DNA of 64,000 nucleotides, taken from Magicicada septendecula. Its lineage: Eukaryota > Arthropoda > Insecta > Hemiptera > Cicadidae. Below, piece after piece: positions 22,314 to 33,699 of this stretch. The stretch covers positions 688,479,548 to 688,543,547 of the forward strand of contig CM068367.1 of the NCBI GenBank assembly GCA_034769895.1. The letters are read 5' to 3'. Numbering within the stretch: the stretch's first letter is position 1; every line of letters starts with the position of its first letter. The notes beneath the pieces were generated by a model. That model saw only the letters and a program-made list of their open reading frames with translations. It did no database searches and was not told the origin of the DNA. Position numbers and translations under genes: made by a program.

Positions 22314-23611
22314 ATATAACTTGAGAATAAATAAATGAAAAGGTATTAAGAAGGCGAACTTCAGAATATTTGAAAATGTAATGATTAAATTTGAAAACAT
22401 TGAATAAAATACATTAAATACATTGGTTATATGAAAATGCATAAACCAAAGATGGTAATTAGTGATGAATATTGATGAATGAAGAGTGGGAGATTAATGA
22501 ATAAAATAAAACGAAGCTACATGTGTACTCGTTGATTGCAATGATATAGTAATAAATTAAGTCTGTGGAAAATTTAAGGCCAGACAATTGAAAAAATACT
22601 ATGAATCAGAGAATTGAAGATGAAGGAAGAGGAAGAAATTGAAGAAGATGTCTTAAGAAGTTAGCAGATGCTGATGAATCATCCGCGTTAGGGTAATTGA
22701 CGCGATGATATCATTCAAGCTGGCTTAACCAAGAAAGTTATGTACTTTAATTGTTGAAACATAACATAAAAATGTATTTAGTTAATTAAGCACTAATTAA
22801 ATGTTAGATAATAAGATAAATTAACATTTAGTGTGACATTTTATAAAAATATTGCAGTGAATGCAAAGGACATTTTAATTGCTATTATTTGATTTATATA
22901 GTAATAAGTTGCAAGGACAGAGTGAAAAAATGGACACTTAAAATCAAATAAGTGATAATATTCAACGAACTAGATAGTGAATGAACTTTATTAATGTGAG
23001 TGTATGTAATTAGTAGGCTAGGATTGTAAATGATGCTATCATGAAGTAGGTAAATCATTGAAACTAAATGTAATACGTGTATGTAAATTATTAAGATAAT
23101 CACAATTAACGTAGCGATTGTGTCAATTAACAATCTAATTTTAAAATAACAGTTTAAAAGATTTTATTGGTAAGATCATTAGTAATGCACAAGGGTGTAT
23201 AGGTATAGGAGATTATCTTTGATATCATGTAAAGGTTACATTGAACCGCTTAACTGTTTGATAATACCTTGTGAGTATGATATTTTAGAAGGTAAAATTT
23301 TATTCAATTGATGAAATTATTTAATTGCTTATGGAATTTATGATTTGTCTTATAAGTATACAGATAAGGTATTTATATGTAAATTCGACAATGTGAAATG
23401 CGTTCAGCTATCCCAAATAGCTAGCAATAAATTCAGAGAACCGATTAAAACCAAAAGGGGGTGTACCACTGGTAATATAAGCTTTTGAAAGTAGGTTATT
23501 GTGTATACCTTCCCCTGAAGAAGATGGACACGGCGAGGCGACGTACAGGGCGCAGAATTTAGATTTGAGATGTTCCCAGAGGTCACATCGTCAAATCGAA
23601 ATTGAGGACAC
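22314..23611 (+). other. 3' internal region of LTR element, non-coding
   Basis: About 1.3 kb of AT-rich sequence with no retained enzyme domain. It occupies the place where pol would lie in an autonomous relative. Confidence 0.6.
23453..23461 (+). promoter_or_regulatory. Polypurine-tract-like motif
   Basis: AAAAGGGGG directly followed by TGT is a typical plus-strand priming tract, but it lies 151 bases before the start of LTR identity at 23612. The bases next to 23612 form only a weak purine run. Confidence 0.35.
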
Positions 23612-25780
23612 TGTAACGAGCAGAAAATTTAAAAAAAATTTCAAATTTTCACCTCGGCAGAGTACGTTCACACGAGGCAAGTGTCAACGACTTATGGTGG
23701 AGCAATAAATAAGGAGTAATGAGAAGGTGTCAGTGAAGCGTTGCTGACTTGACAATAGAAACACATTAAGTTCAATCCAACTATAGAATTTGGTGGCGTT
23801 AGATGACAGGGAAAGTTTCGTCCAGAATTATTGCTCTCCGCAGCTGTAACAAAGTAAGTAAGGACATTCACACCCGTACCGAGAATTGTAGCAGATGTTG
23901 ACCATGTTACGTCAGTAGACGATAAACGACAAAAACGAGTGAGACTCCATACTACAATGAAACGGATGCGCTGCACCTTAACAAACAATACTAGAAGATA
24001 GGCTGACAAAGACTACAGTCATGTTACGCAGCTGGAGGTATCGTCTAATTGACAGACAAGAATTTACGAAGGGAAAGTTGGGGTGACTTCAACGACCAGC
24101 AGATGTTCGAAATTAGTAATAGCCAGAAAAAAGGGGTTAGAGCATAGAACAATACGCCAGGGAGACTGTAAGTACAGATAATGGGAATCTATAGAAACGC
24201 AGAGTTTACTCAGACAATAGGCTGATAGACAAGTGTTTAATAGCCGTAGTTTCTTCGAAGCGGGTCAACGATCGTCAGGGCAGAAATCAGGGAGACCTAA
24301 GGACCTATCAGAGGCCTTCAGCCAGCGAGAAATTTGATGGTGAGGGGGTGTTTCCATAGCAACTGAAACGAAGAACCTATCGGAAGAACTATGACGTAGA
24401 ATCTTGACATGGTAGGGCAGTATTTTCCAAGAAAATCAAAAAACTGACCAATCTCGAAATGAAGTAGGCGTGAAGCGCGCCAGAGACAAAATTTTGAGTA
24501 GGGACGAATTAATAAAAACTATCTGCCCAAGACAGAGGAAGTCAGTGATACTCAATTTTTAGACAGTCTACACTCAATTTTGTAGTACAGTTTACATCCA
24601 AGATATCAAGTAGTTTAACTTCAAGTGCGAGAGACGGTATATCATAAACTTTCAATTGTTTACTCAAATCATTCGGAGTTAGTAATTATTCAAAGTTCAG
24701 AAGAGTACATTAAACGGCGGAATGCTAACTCGAGTTCGGAAGTTAGATCGGTAACAAGTAACTTAAAAGACTTAATAATACATTCATATCGCGGTAGTGA
24801 TACTTTACCGGTGTGCGCAGTAACGGACTTAGTGAAAATTACACCAAGTGAGCAATCAGACCGTTACACCAACAGGCAGCATCACTTAACGATATACAAA
24901 TTATTTGAACTTAATATTGTGTATCAACAACATAATGAACACGAAACATTAAACAAACTAATAAATTATATGAACGTTTAATGAAGCAGCGACAAATGAA
25001 ACTAGACATGTATATTGACATTAAAACGAACTCACAGCATACACAGTAAGATGAAACATTGATTGAACACTGAACTCTAATTATTCACATATGCAAACAC
25101 CTACGCGAGTGATCCGAAGAATAAGTATTAAGTGATAGTGATAAAGCAGCTTACGACGGAATGTGTCAACGAGCCATTTTCATCACCAGAACGAGACTTC
25201 GTCAACAACTAATGGATATTCAATAACCAAGTAACCATTACTATTAATTATTTCTAATTAATAACTTCTACTGACCTGGTTTCTTTCAAAGAATTCACAC
25301 CTGAGAAAATTATTAAGAAAAGTAATGAATAAATCTGAATAAAGTAGTTAATGAACGTATAAACAAAAGCTTATTTGGGATTTAATGAACGCATTAAATA
25401 AGTAGAATATTGAATTGTAATATTATTTGATTTATATATGTATGTATGTTTTCTTTGTTTTCAGCATATATTGAGACATGTATTTGTTATTATAAAATAT
25501 GTATGTATTTCAGGTACAGCGACGTAACCTATGTACTATTATAATATGTTACGAATGATAATTAAACTAGTCTTTTAGTTGATCAGAAATATGCGTTCAT
25601 TATTACCAATGCAACCCAAATATTAACCTAAAGTTTGAAGTGATACAAATAGATTTTAAGAGTTTCTTGTGTTCAATTAAATAAATGAATCAATGACTAC
25701 CATCTATTAAATGATATCACGTAGGTGTTGATGAGCATAGATAGTCAGAGTCATCAATAAGATTCAATTATACACATACA
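23612..25780 (+). repeat. 3' LTR
   Basis: 2,169 bp, TGTA...TACA, colinear with the 5' LTR apart from about five substitutions and two short indels. Sequence just right of 25780 weakly resembles that just right of 20388. Confidence 0.85.
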
Positions 25781-26639
25781 TCGTGAGAGATAGGTAAATT
25801 TATATATTTAATAATTAATCTATTGTGCAATCAATACGCATATAAAATGATTTTTATATCCTCTATATGAGTGGGCTTCAACGTGTTTTACTTTAAGGGC
25901 TAATTATGCACGTTTCCAGAAGGACATGCACAACCGCATTTGTCCAGTTACTAAAAATTCACGAAACTAAGAAGCAGCGCAAGTTCTTAAGCTTTTACTG
26001 CCGGCTACAACATTGTTGAAATCATTATTATCAGCCGGACTGTTAGGCCGTGGTTCACAGCTGTCGTTATTGACAAACGTTTCAGCCCCACCATCGGAGA
26101 CCATCATCAGTGTCTGCCAATTCACCTTAGAGATGAGGTAGAAAATGTGTTTTGTAGCTTGTAGCTGATGGGAAGACAGGGTCAAAGCCTCTGCGAGGTA
26201 GCAACGCCCGGACTGACTCCTCCAATGACAAGTATCGAACTCCCTCAATGGTGTTAGGTTTTTCAAGGTCGTGTGGTTGTGGATTTTTTGTAGTGCTCCT
26301 ATTGTCTGTCGTTTAGTTTTCCAAGATCGTGTGCTTGTGCTCCTATTGTTTGTAGGCAGGGGGAGAGGATCTCAGCAAGTGAGGTGCTCAGCAGATTGTT
26401 TCTTGATTTAGCCTAATGCCCTGAACCAGTGGTGACACGTCCGAGTAACAGCGAATATACCTACCTGTACACTTGAGGACAGGTTGGACAGAAGGCTCTT
26501 TTGTACAACTGACATAAGACAGCCCCGCCGAGGCCACGAGCGGCTAAGACAGTCATTCAGGACAGTTCGGGATTCGGGGATTTGTTTAATAGGTTACTGT
26601 GTAGGTATTGGCTCCGTCAGGAGAAGGGTCCTACGTAGG
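25781..26639. other. Mixed repeat debris left of Jockey relic
   Basis: Contains, on the minus strand, CTGATGA (26110-26104), T, a GGTCTC.../...GGGGCT-style stem and GAAA (26083-26080), a fifth hammerhead-like signature. 26256-26356 holds two imperfect copies of a segment ending GTGCTCCTATTGT. The 99-residue minus-strand frame across 25967-26266 is unassigned. This may be the 3' UTR of the adjoining LINE or the end of another retroelement. Confidence 0.4.
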
Positions 26640-27530
26640 AGACTATGGAAGGTCGTTCAGCAGAGTGCGGAGTCGCTTTACGATATGGCATGGGGGATCT
26701 TCGTCCCTGGCCAGTTCACGTAGGTATGGGTGGTGGGAATCGCCGCGCGAAATGAGAGGGTCACAGAAAGTCTGAAGACGAATTCTTCCACCGTTGACAG
26801 ACGGAAAACCGTCGTGATAGCTTGGTTGCAAACAAACCAGGTTGGATAGGATTCGGACGGAACTGTTATAGCTTACGCTTTGCACTATCAGAGAGAAGTG
26901 GCCACCACCCTGGGGCTGCGTATGTCATTACTGATCTCAGTAGTAGAAGGTATAGGGTCAGTTTTGTGCGCAAGGAGAGAGGACTCCTGCACGAGATGAG
27001 GGGAAAGATTTTGGACAAGGTTGTGAAGTTTAGGCGACTATCTATAGCCACCCCTAAGTATTTCACCGATTTTTTCCAAGTTATCAGTTTTCTATTAGGG
27101 TTGGGGGTTGGCATACGGTTCGTTTGCGCGTGGTACAGATCACCTCGGATTTCTCCACGTTTTCCCACGCGCCACTTACGCAGCCAGGGAGGCAGAGGGT
27201 CTAGTTGGCGTTGTACCATTGTGCAGGCATAACCGAGCTATAGTGATACATGGCATCGTCAGCAAAGAGGGAAAGACTGACGTTGTTGTATACGGGTAAG
27301 TCGTTCGTGTACACAAGGGGCCGAGGACTGATCCTTAGGGAACGCTAGCGTCCATGGGGCGAAAGCGCCCCATCTACGTTTATGTGAAAAGTCCGGCCGC
27401 AGAGGTACGAACAGAAAAGTCTCACAGTAGACGCTGGGAGAGAAGTATGTGCCAGTTTGTAAAGCAGGCCTTCGTGCCACACACGGTCGAACACCTTACT
27501 AACGTGCAAGAGGACGGCTGCAGTGTGCAT
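26640..27530 (-). pseudogene. Jockey-clade LINE, C-terminal RT relic
   Basis: Minus-strand fragments follow Jockey-type reverse transcriptases in order. From 27530, TAAVLLHVSKVFDRVWHEGL, then LLYKLAHTSLPASTVRL and GRTFHINVDGA match the palm segment 'AVFLDVSKAFDRVWHEGLLYKL...GRTF', with the catalytic Asp-containing turn altered (HVSKVFD for DVSKAFD). From about 27219, VQRQLDPLPPWLRKWRV, KKSVKYLGVAIDSRLNF and SRSPLSLRTKLTLY plus MTYAAPGWW match the thumb and post-RT region. Several frame changes separate the pieces and the YADD-type box is not in an open frame. The relic is 5'-truncated at 27530, where it abuts the next LINE. Confidence 0.75.
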
Positions 27531-27533
27531 GCA

Positions 27534-29455
27534 TCAGAGAATTGAACATACGCGATTTTCCGGGCCTCGATCACGTCTCATTCTCACCACGTGCCCCAAC
27601 CATCTCAACCTTTGCGCCTTCACTGCCGCAACTATGTCCGCTTCTCCATACAGGCCTCTTATCTCACAATCTTTCTTATCCTCCACATCTCTCCGTCCCA
27701 CGCTGGTCCATAAATTCTTCTCAGAATTTTCCTCTCGAAAACACCAAGATTTTTCATTTCTTCTAACTTCAATACCCATGTCTCGCTTGCATATGTTACT
27801 ATAAGTCTGATTAGTGTGGTGTATGTTTTCTTTTTGGCATTTTTTTATACATTCCTGGATTGGAATATATTTTTTAATGCGTAGTAGCTTCTGTTTCCTG
27901 CTGCTATTCTTGCTTTGATTTCTTCGCTTATTTCATTATTCTCTGTAATTGTGCTTCCGAGATATTTGAATTCTTGGACCTCCTCAAAACTGTGGTTGCC
28001 TATTCTTATTCTTCCTTTCTCTTTTCTCTCATTCCTTGTCGTCAAAATACACTTTGTTTCTCCTCATTTATTTTTAATCCGGCCTTTTGCCTCTCTTTTT
28101 CCAATTCCTGATATGCTGCCACTAGCGCTTGTCTTGTTCTTGCCATAATTACCACGTCGTCTGTATATGCTAGATATTGGCAGAATCTGTTATATATATT
28201 TACTCCAGGGTTTATTTCTCTTTTTCTTATACATCTCTCCAGTACTGGATTGAATAGCACTGAGGAATGAGGATCACCCTGTCTTAGACCCCTTTCCACT
28301 TTTAACTGTTTTGATAAAACTGCCTGTTTCCTCACCCTATTTATTGTTTGTGATATTGTAATTTTTGTGAGGTTAATCAACTTATTGGATATTCCAAAGT
28401 CTTAAAGTCTTCCATTGTCTGTAGTATATATTTTCTTTTTTAACTGCCATACGCCTGTTTATAATCTACGTATAGTTGATGCACGTTAATATTGGATTCG
28501 TAGCATTTTTCCAAACTCATTCGTGTAGTGAATATATGGTATACAGTGGAATCTTCCGCTTCTAAAGCCTGATTGATAATCTCCTAAAACCTCCTTTCTA
28601 TATAGCTTAATTCTATCTGCTATAATCGTGGCCAAAATTTTATAAACTACGCCTAGCAATGACATTCCTCCGTAGTTGGTACATTTTAGCTTATCTCCCT
28701 TTTTCTTGTGTATGGGGCATATTACTTCATGCATCCATCGGTTGGCATTTTTTCTTGCATCCATATATCTTTAAATAGCTCATATATCTTGTTTATCAAT
28801 TCTTCTCGTCCGCTTTTGACTAGTTCTGCTGTTACTTCATCTCCTCCTAGTAATTTTTTGTTCTTCAATTTCTTCCCTTGTTCTTCAACCTCTCTCTCAA
28901 AGGTGGCGGTATGTCCAAATGTGGACCATACACTGGATTTCTTCAACCTCTCCACCCTCTCCTTCCCCAACACCTCCCTTTAGTAAATCTTCAAAATATT
29001 CTCTCCATCTATCTACTATTCCTTTCCATCCATTACCAATTCACCTTTCCTATTCTTACACATATTTGTTCTGGCTTTATATCATTCTCTCTGTTCCCTT
29101 ACTTTCCAAAAGAAGGTGCTTACATGCTGTTTACTATATTCCTGCTCTATTTCCCTTATCTTCTAACTTTCAAATAATCTTTTCTTTTTTATAAACACGT
29201 TTTGCGCGCATCTTCTCTTATTTTGGAATTCTTCTACTGTTCCCCTCGTTCTTCTCTGCAGCATCTTCTGTCTCGCTCATTTCTTTCCTCGTGTGTTTTT
29301 CTGCATTCTTCGCCATACCAATTATTACGCTTTGCTAGTATTTCCTTCTCACCTATGGAAGTATGTATACACATCAGTATATTTTCCCATTTCTCTTGTG
29401 TATCTATTATACCGGGTTTTTCTTTAAGAAGCGTCGTTAATCAGTCTATGGACTG
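27534..29455 (-). pseudogene. Second LINE family, RT relic, 5'-truncated
   Basis: Reading leftwards: a pre-RT linker (GIIDTQEKWENILM, AKRNNWYGEECRKTHEERN, IREIEQEYSKQHVSTFFW, VDRWREYFEDLLKGG), then KKLKNKKLLGGDEVTAELVK, WMHEVICPIHKKKGDKLKC, NYGGMSLLGVVYKILATII, DYQSGFRSGR, VERGLRQGDPHSSVLFN, the active-site box YLAYTDDVVIMA (YADD read as YTDD, both Asp kept), FKYLGSTITENNEISEEI and the tail LRWLGHVVRMRRD. The order is that of a LINE endonuclease-RT; the endonuclease domain is missing. About five or more frame breaks and stops make it dead. The tail of the 'ERKILRKIYGP' type differs from the Jockey relic to its left. Confidence 0.8.
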
Positions 29456-30879
29456 TTGAGGAACGATCTACCCCATCATTTGAGTTGGTTTTTACAAGAT
29501 TATATTTAAAAAAAGCGCATTCAAAGGCCACTAAATTCCGCCTTAAGGACAACACGAGGGCGGCAAACTGTCAGCGAGTACGGCACTAAATCAACACGAC
29601 TAAATAATTCTCTTACATCCTGACCGAAACTTTTCGTTTTTTATAAATGATAGGTTAACACTGTTTATATGATTATTTTGCGAACATTATACTTACCATC
29701 GTGCGTGAATTTATCCGAACGATACAGTATCTGACGTCCCTCCTTCTTGCCTCTCTGTATACCGGTTTTCGTCCTGGCTTTCTTCCCAACTCATCTTTAC
29801 TTACACCAGTCACACTTGTACAGCTTCTTTCAAAATTACGTAATTTTCTTCGTAACGTCATTGTACGTCATACTTCCTGTATATTGCAGGCGTTTTAACG
29901 AACTGTGCTCATCTTCGTCTATAAAGTAGCGTTACCCCCATCAGTGTTTAAGTAGTAAGAAATCGCTAAAGTAACTGAAACATGGATTTATGTTAAATTA
30001 ACGTAATAGAATGTATAGTAAAATTAATTGGAAACAAAGGTTACAATAAGGGAAAATGACGTTTAAAATTTAAATAGATGTTCATTCGACAATAGATAAT
30101 ATATGAAAGTATACTCTACAGGTTTTTAAATATATGGCGATCAACAGAGCATTTCAACCAATAGTGGTTAAACGTGATTAACTACCGACCAATCCCCAAT
30201 CTCTGGACTGAGATTTACGAAGAAAGACATCTCTAAACGAGCCACAGTAATAAAAACTGTTACACTTATTCTCGTTCATAGACAAGTGTTCTTTTATTTA
30301 TTTGTTTTGATTAGTAGACACTTTTGTTTAGATGAGGTAATTTTTTGTGAAAAGTAATTAATGAACAATTGTGAATTGATTCTAAAATATAATAATAAAA
30401 AATGTGACGTATACGGTCTTACGAAATGATAAAAGAAAAAAAGAGGATTTCAAAATATTTAATTTAAAACGTAAAACAACCAGGAAAAATTGGAACAACA
30501 CTTTAAAGTATACACGCACTAAAATAAACTTCCAGTGAAAGCAAAAAATATGAAATAATCGCGAAAGGAAAACTCCCGGAAGAACGAGGAAGAGATGAAC
30601 GCGGCCATTGGCAGCGTTCCTAATTGTGATGAATTTAACATTACAGTGTTAAAACAAATAAAAATAAAAAAGTTAATACTTTCAAGACAGGCTGTCTGGA
30701 CGCATCTTCTCAAATGAGAATTTTTGAACCATTGGTCAACTTATAGGTATGCCCATTAATATTACATAAGACAGCTCTTTCTTTTTTTCTCTTACTAATT
30801 GTAGTCTACATTATGATATTGGGTCTTCGGTCTATTTTTTCTTAAATCCATTCCTATTTTTCCAAATGTCACATTTCTA
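29456..30879. other. Non-coding stretch, no gene seen
   Basis: Short open frames near 29673-29929 and 30519-30713 lack recognisable motifs. Confidence 0.5.
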
Positions 30880-31030
30880 TGGCATATCCACTCTTCTTAG
30901 CAGTCTCTTTGACATTGTCTTTCTGTAGGATCCAAGATTCCATACGGTATTCTTTTCCTGTTCCCGTTTTTGCGCTATCTTGTTGGATTCTTAGCAGGTG
31001 GCCATATTTAAATTGTCTACTTTCTATCTT
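30880..31030 (-). pseudogene. Short LINE C-terminal relic
   Basis: The minus strand reads KIESRQFKYGHLLRI, then an Arg/Lys-rich stretch with SWILQKDNVKETAKKSGYA, resembling the post-RT tail 'KIERRQLRWYGHLLRM...RPRRSW...'. There are frame changes inside. It is too short to assign to a clade. Confidence 0.35.
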
Positions 31031-31106
31031 TTCTATAAGGGGTTTATTGTAAGTGCTGCCTTATGCTTCTGTTTGTTATCAGGTAAACCCTCTAGTCGGA
31101 CTGACT

Positions 31107-31260
31107 CCATCGGAATATTATTTCACCTGACGTTTCGAACCCCAGAGTCTGGGATCGCCCCAAACTCCAGCAGGTTTCTCCAACCGCGCGCCGTACACAG
31201 CTTTTGATGACGATTCCAGATTATAGACTCGAAACGTCAAGTGAAATAATGTTTCGATGG
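31107..31260. mobile_element. Inverted repeat with relaxed hammerhead-like motif
   Basis: Arms 31107-31138 and 31229-31260 are inverted copies with three mismatches over 32 bp (TATTTCACCTGACGTTTCGA on the left). Next to the right arm, TTGATGA (31204-31210), a C, a weak stem and GAAACGTC (31231-31238) repeat the spacing of the better hammerhead-like motifs, but with C3 changed. Confidence 0.55.
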
Positions 31261-31389
31261 TGGCAGCCCGAGGATTAGAAGTTTCAAAGAACTGTTCTGT
31301 TTCTTACTGTCTCTCTTTTGGTCTTTCCCAACACTTTCCTCGGATTTTCACTTCTGCAATTTTGAATACATGGGCTACAGTGTGTTATA

Positions 31390-31828
31390 CACTCACAATG
31401 ACGTGGTGTGTAAGTTCAACCTTATGTGCGAGACCATCAGGCAAACTCTTAAGTCATCAAGTAAAGAAACGCCCCTAAAATTCTACAAGGTGATGGTCCA
31501 TCTCACACTTCTTTATGGGTCTGAGAATTGGACTTCAACGAAATGCCAGGCCAGTCGTATGCAAGCGTCAGAAATGAGATTTCTCAGGCACGTGGCAGGG
31601 TATACTCTCCATGATCATAGAAGAAACACAGATATACGGCAGGAACTGAATATTATTAGTATACTCGACAGAATTGCCCAGTATCGGTTGAATTGGTGGG
31701 AACATCTTTGCCGAATGGATGACTGCCGTATCCCCAAACAACTATGGAAATATAAGCCGATCGGGCGGAGAGGTATGCGACGTCCGAGGAAGCGCTGGAG
31801 TGACCAGCTCTACACTTTGCCTGCGTGA
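31390..31828 (+). pseudogene. LINE post-RT C-terminal region, single open frame
   Basis: One uninterrupted frame ends at 31828. It reads LKFYKVMVHLTLLYGSENWT, then SRMQASEMRFLRHVAGYTL, DHRRNTDIRQELNI, ILDRIAQYRLNWWEHLCRMD, DCRIPKQLWKYKPIGRR and RRPRKRWSDQL. This is the standard tail of a widespread insect LINE family ('LYGSETWTL...MRFLRSVAGYTLLDHKRNEDIRQEL...HLxRM...GRPRKRW'). The RT catalytic core is absent, so the copy is 5'-truncated and cannot move. The same family is present in worse shape at 60256-61075. The open frame suggests a younger copy. Confidence 0.75.
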
Positions 31829-31986
31829 GACCGGAACAAACCATCCTTGGTTTAATCCTTCCAGATGATGATTATGATACATAGGCTAATATGTATTTTA
31901 TACTCAGTGATCTCATAATATGTAAGCGGAACGAATATAGCCGTGTATATATTACACGCTCGGCCGTTTTCACGTACGCCAATACA

Positions 31987-32113
31987 TTTAGTGTATAACA
32001 CATTCACGTAATATAAAGTTTAATCTAATTTAGTGTATAATACATACACATAATATAAAGTTTAATCTAATTTAGTGTATAATACATACACGTAATATAA
32101 AGTTTAACCTAAT
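31987..32113. repeat. 42-bp tandem repeat, three units
   Basis: Three copies of a 42-bp unit (TTTAGTGTATAATACATACA, then a CGTAATATAAAGTTTAATC-type half), with only a few differences. Confidence 0.9.
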
Positions 32114-33647
32114 TTTCTTATTGCTTCTGGTTTTCTAAAGCATGCGTTAAAAATCCTTTGGGGCATTCTTGATGAAAGGAAAGTCTGAATTACAGTTACT
32201 GTGTATATCCGGTACTACTGGCTTCGCTAACTTTACATTTAGTAGTTAGTAGCACCCCAAACACATACAAACGCACACACACCGCGTGTATATCTCTTTA
32301 AAAACATTGTATTAAATAACTGAGATGAAACAACAGTCCTTGAGTCAAGTTCACATAGCCTAAGCTAACTGTTTGTTAGATAGTTCTGAAGATCAGGACA
32401 CGCTAACTAACCAGAATCTATCACAATAACGGAGGAGCAGATGGTGTAAAATATTAATTTCCTATTGAATCGACATTTATAAGTAAATGAACGACTTTTT
32501 GTAGTTATCCTGTTTTAGTACTTCGAAAACGGGGTCGTTTCCGTATCTGCGAGGCTCTAGATAAAGCCACATTGTGATCTGACTGCAGTGAATTTCACGT
32601 TCGGTCTTCATTGGTTCCTGAAGAGTACTTTTGAGAGCTCTCAATGGCATAGCTAATGGAGTTCCTGGGGAGTTACAACCTCCATAAGGTAGTCGCCCAT
32701 AAGGTCTTGCAGGTAAAATGTGCAGGCAGTCTAGCGGACGTGAGATAACATTCACATAACGTTAGAATAGGCGATTTCTCTACTGTTACCAACCAATACC
32801 TCTACACCCGCTTACCCATGGAAAATCCTGGCTTCGACACCGATAGCTTTACTCGTCTGGATATCGTTTGCAATCGTCACAAAATCTCAGAAGTTTCACT
32901 ATTGTTGTATGTTGTGCAGTGAAACATTATTATTCATTATCATTAAACATTATTCATTATCTGTTTAACAAACTTTGTTTATATAAATTCTAGATGCGCT
33001 TTTTTCAACAGAGAATTCTGGATTTTCCCAAAGTCTACTAGACTCACAATCTGTTTTTACTCTGTTACGATTTCAGTGTTTTTCTTTTTTCTTTTTTGAA
33101 TATTCTACTGTTTAAATTACATCAGGAAGAGAAAGGTAGACTTTCAGTCGTAGGTACTGCTGGACAGAGGCGGCCTCGTAGGCTATACCAAAGGCCTATG
33201 TAAGTGACTATGTAGGCTATATACACAATGCTATATAGGACTTACTCTGCTGTCCTTGTGTTAAGTTTAGAGAAACTGTGATTTGCTTTCGCTAATAAAA
33301 AGTTACAAAAACGTTAATTACGCGACGCGTCTACCGACGTAAATTCACACACAACCGCGTGCCCTTGCTATTATATGTCGTGTGTGTGTGTGCGCGCGCG
33401 CGTGTGTAAATTCACAAAATTAAGTGCGAGTGCCAGGTGTAAAACAGTTTAATTGGAGAACAGTGTACATACTTGTGCAACACAACACAATATGCATTTT
33501 GCGACGTGACATATACGATTACAGAAACATTTTCTTACTTAATTATGTGTTTAAATGTAAACGCAGAGTTATTCGGAAAGTAATTTGTTGCTTGCAGAAT
33601 TGTATTTTTTTATACTTAGAAGGTTTCATTGTTCGCTTACGTAATTA

Positions 33648-33650
<3 letters not shown>
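32114..33650. other. Non-coding stretch, no gene seen
   Basis: No coding motif. A (TG)n(CG)n(TG)n microsatellite lies at 33379-33407. Confidence 0.5.

Positions 33651-33698
<48 letters not shown>
33651..33698. repeat. (CA)n microsatellite
   Basis: A pure CA run of about 48 bases. A second, shorter CA run occurs at about 33930-33951. Confidence 0.95.

Positions 33699-33699
<1 letters not shown>

Larger units (their letters stand above)
18172..25780 (+). mobile_element. Young non-autonomous LTR retrotransposon
   Basis: Two near-identical direct repeats, 18172-20388 and 23612-25780, flank ~3.2 kb of internal DNA. The LTRs begin TGTA and end TACA. They differ by about five substitutions and two short indels, roughly 0.2 percent, indicating a recent insertion (well under a few million years at usual insect rates). 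The only long internal ORF lies where gag is expected; no protease, reverse transcriptase, RNase H or integrase is seen, so it would depend on a partner. The family is uncertain; Gypsy-like by general layout. The outer flanks (TCCT left, TCGT right) are not an exact target duplication. The structure looks whole for a non-autonomous element. Confidence 0.85.

Noticed and set aside
26484-27545. Plus-strand frames of 63-136 codons
   Set aside because: Shadows of the minus-strand Jockey relic.
27523-29459. Plus-strand Ser/Leu/Phe-rich frames
   Set aside because: Antisense shadows of the minus-strand LINE relic.
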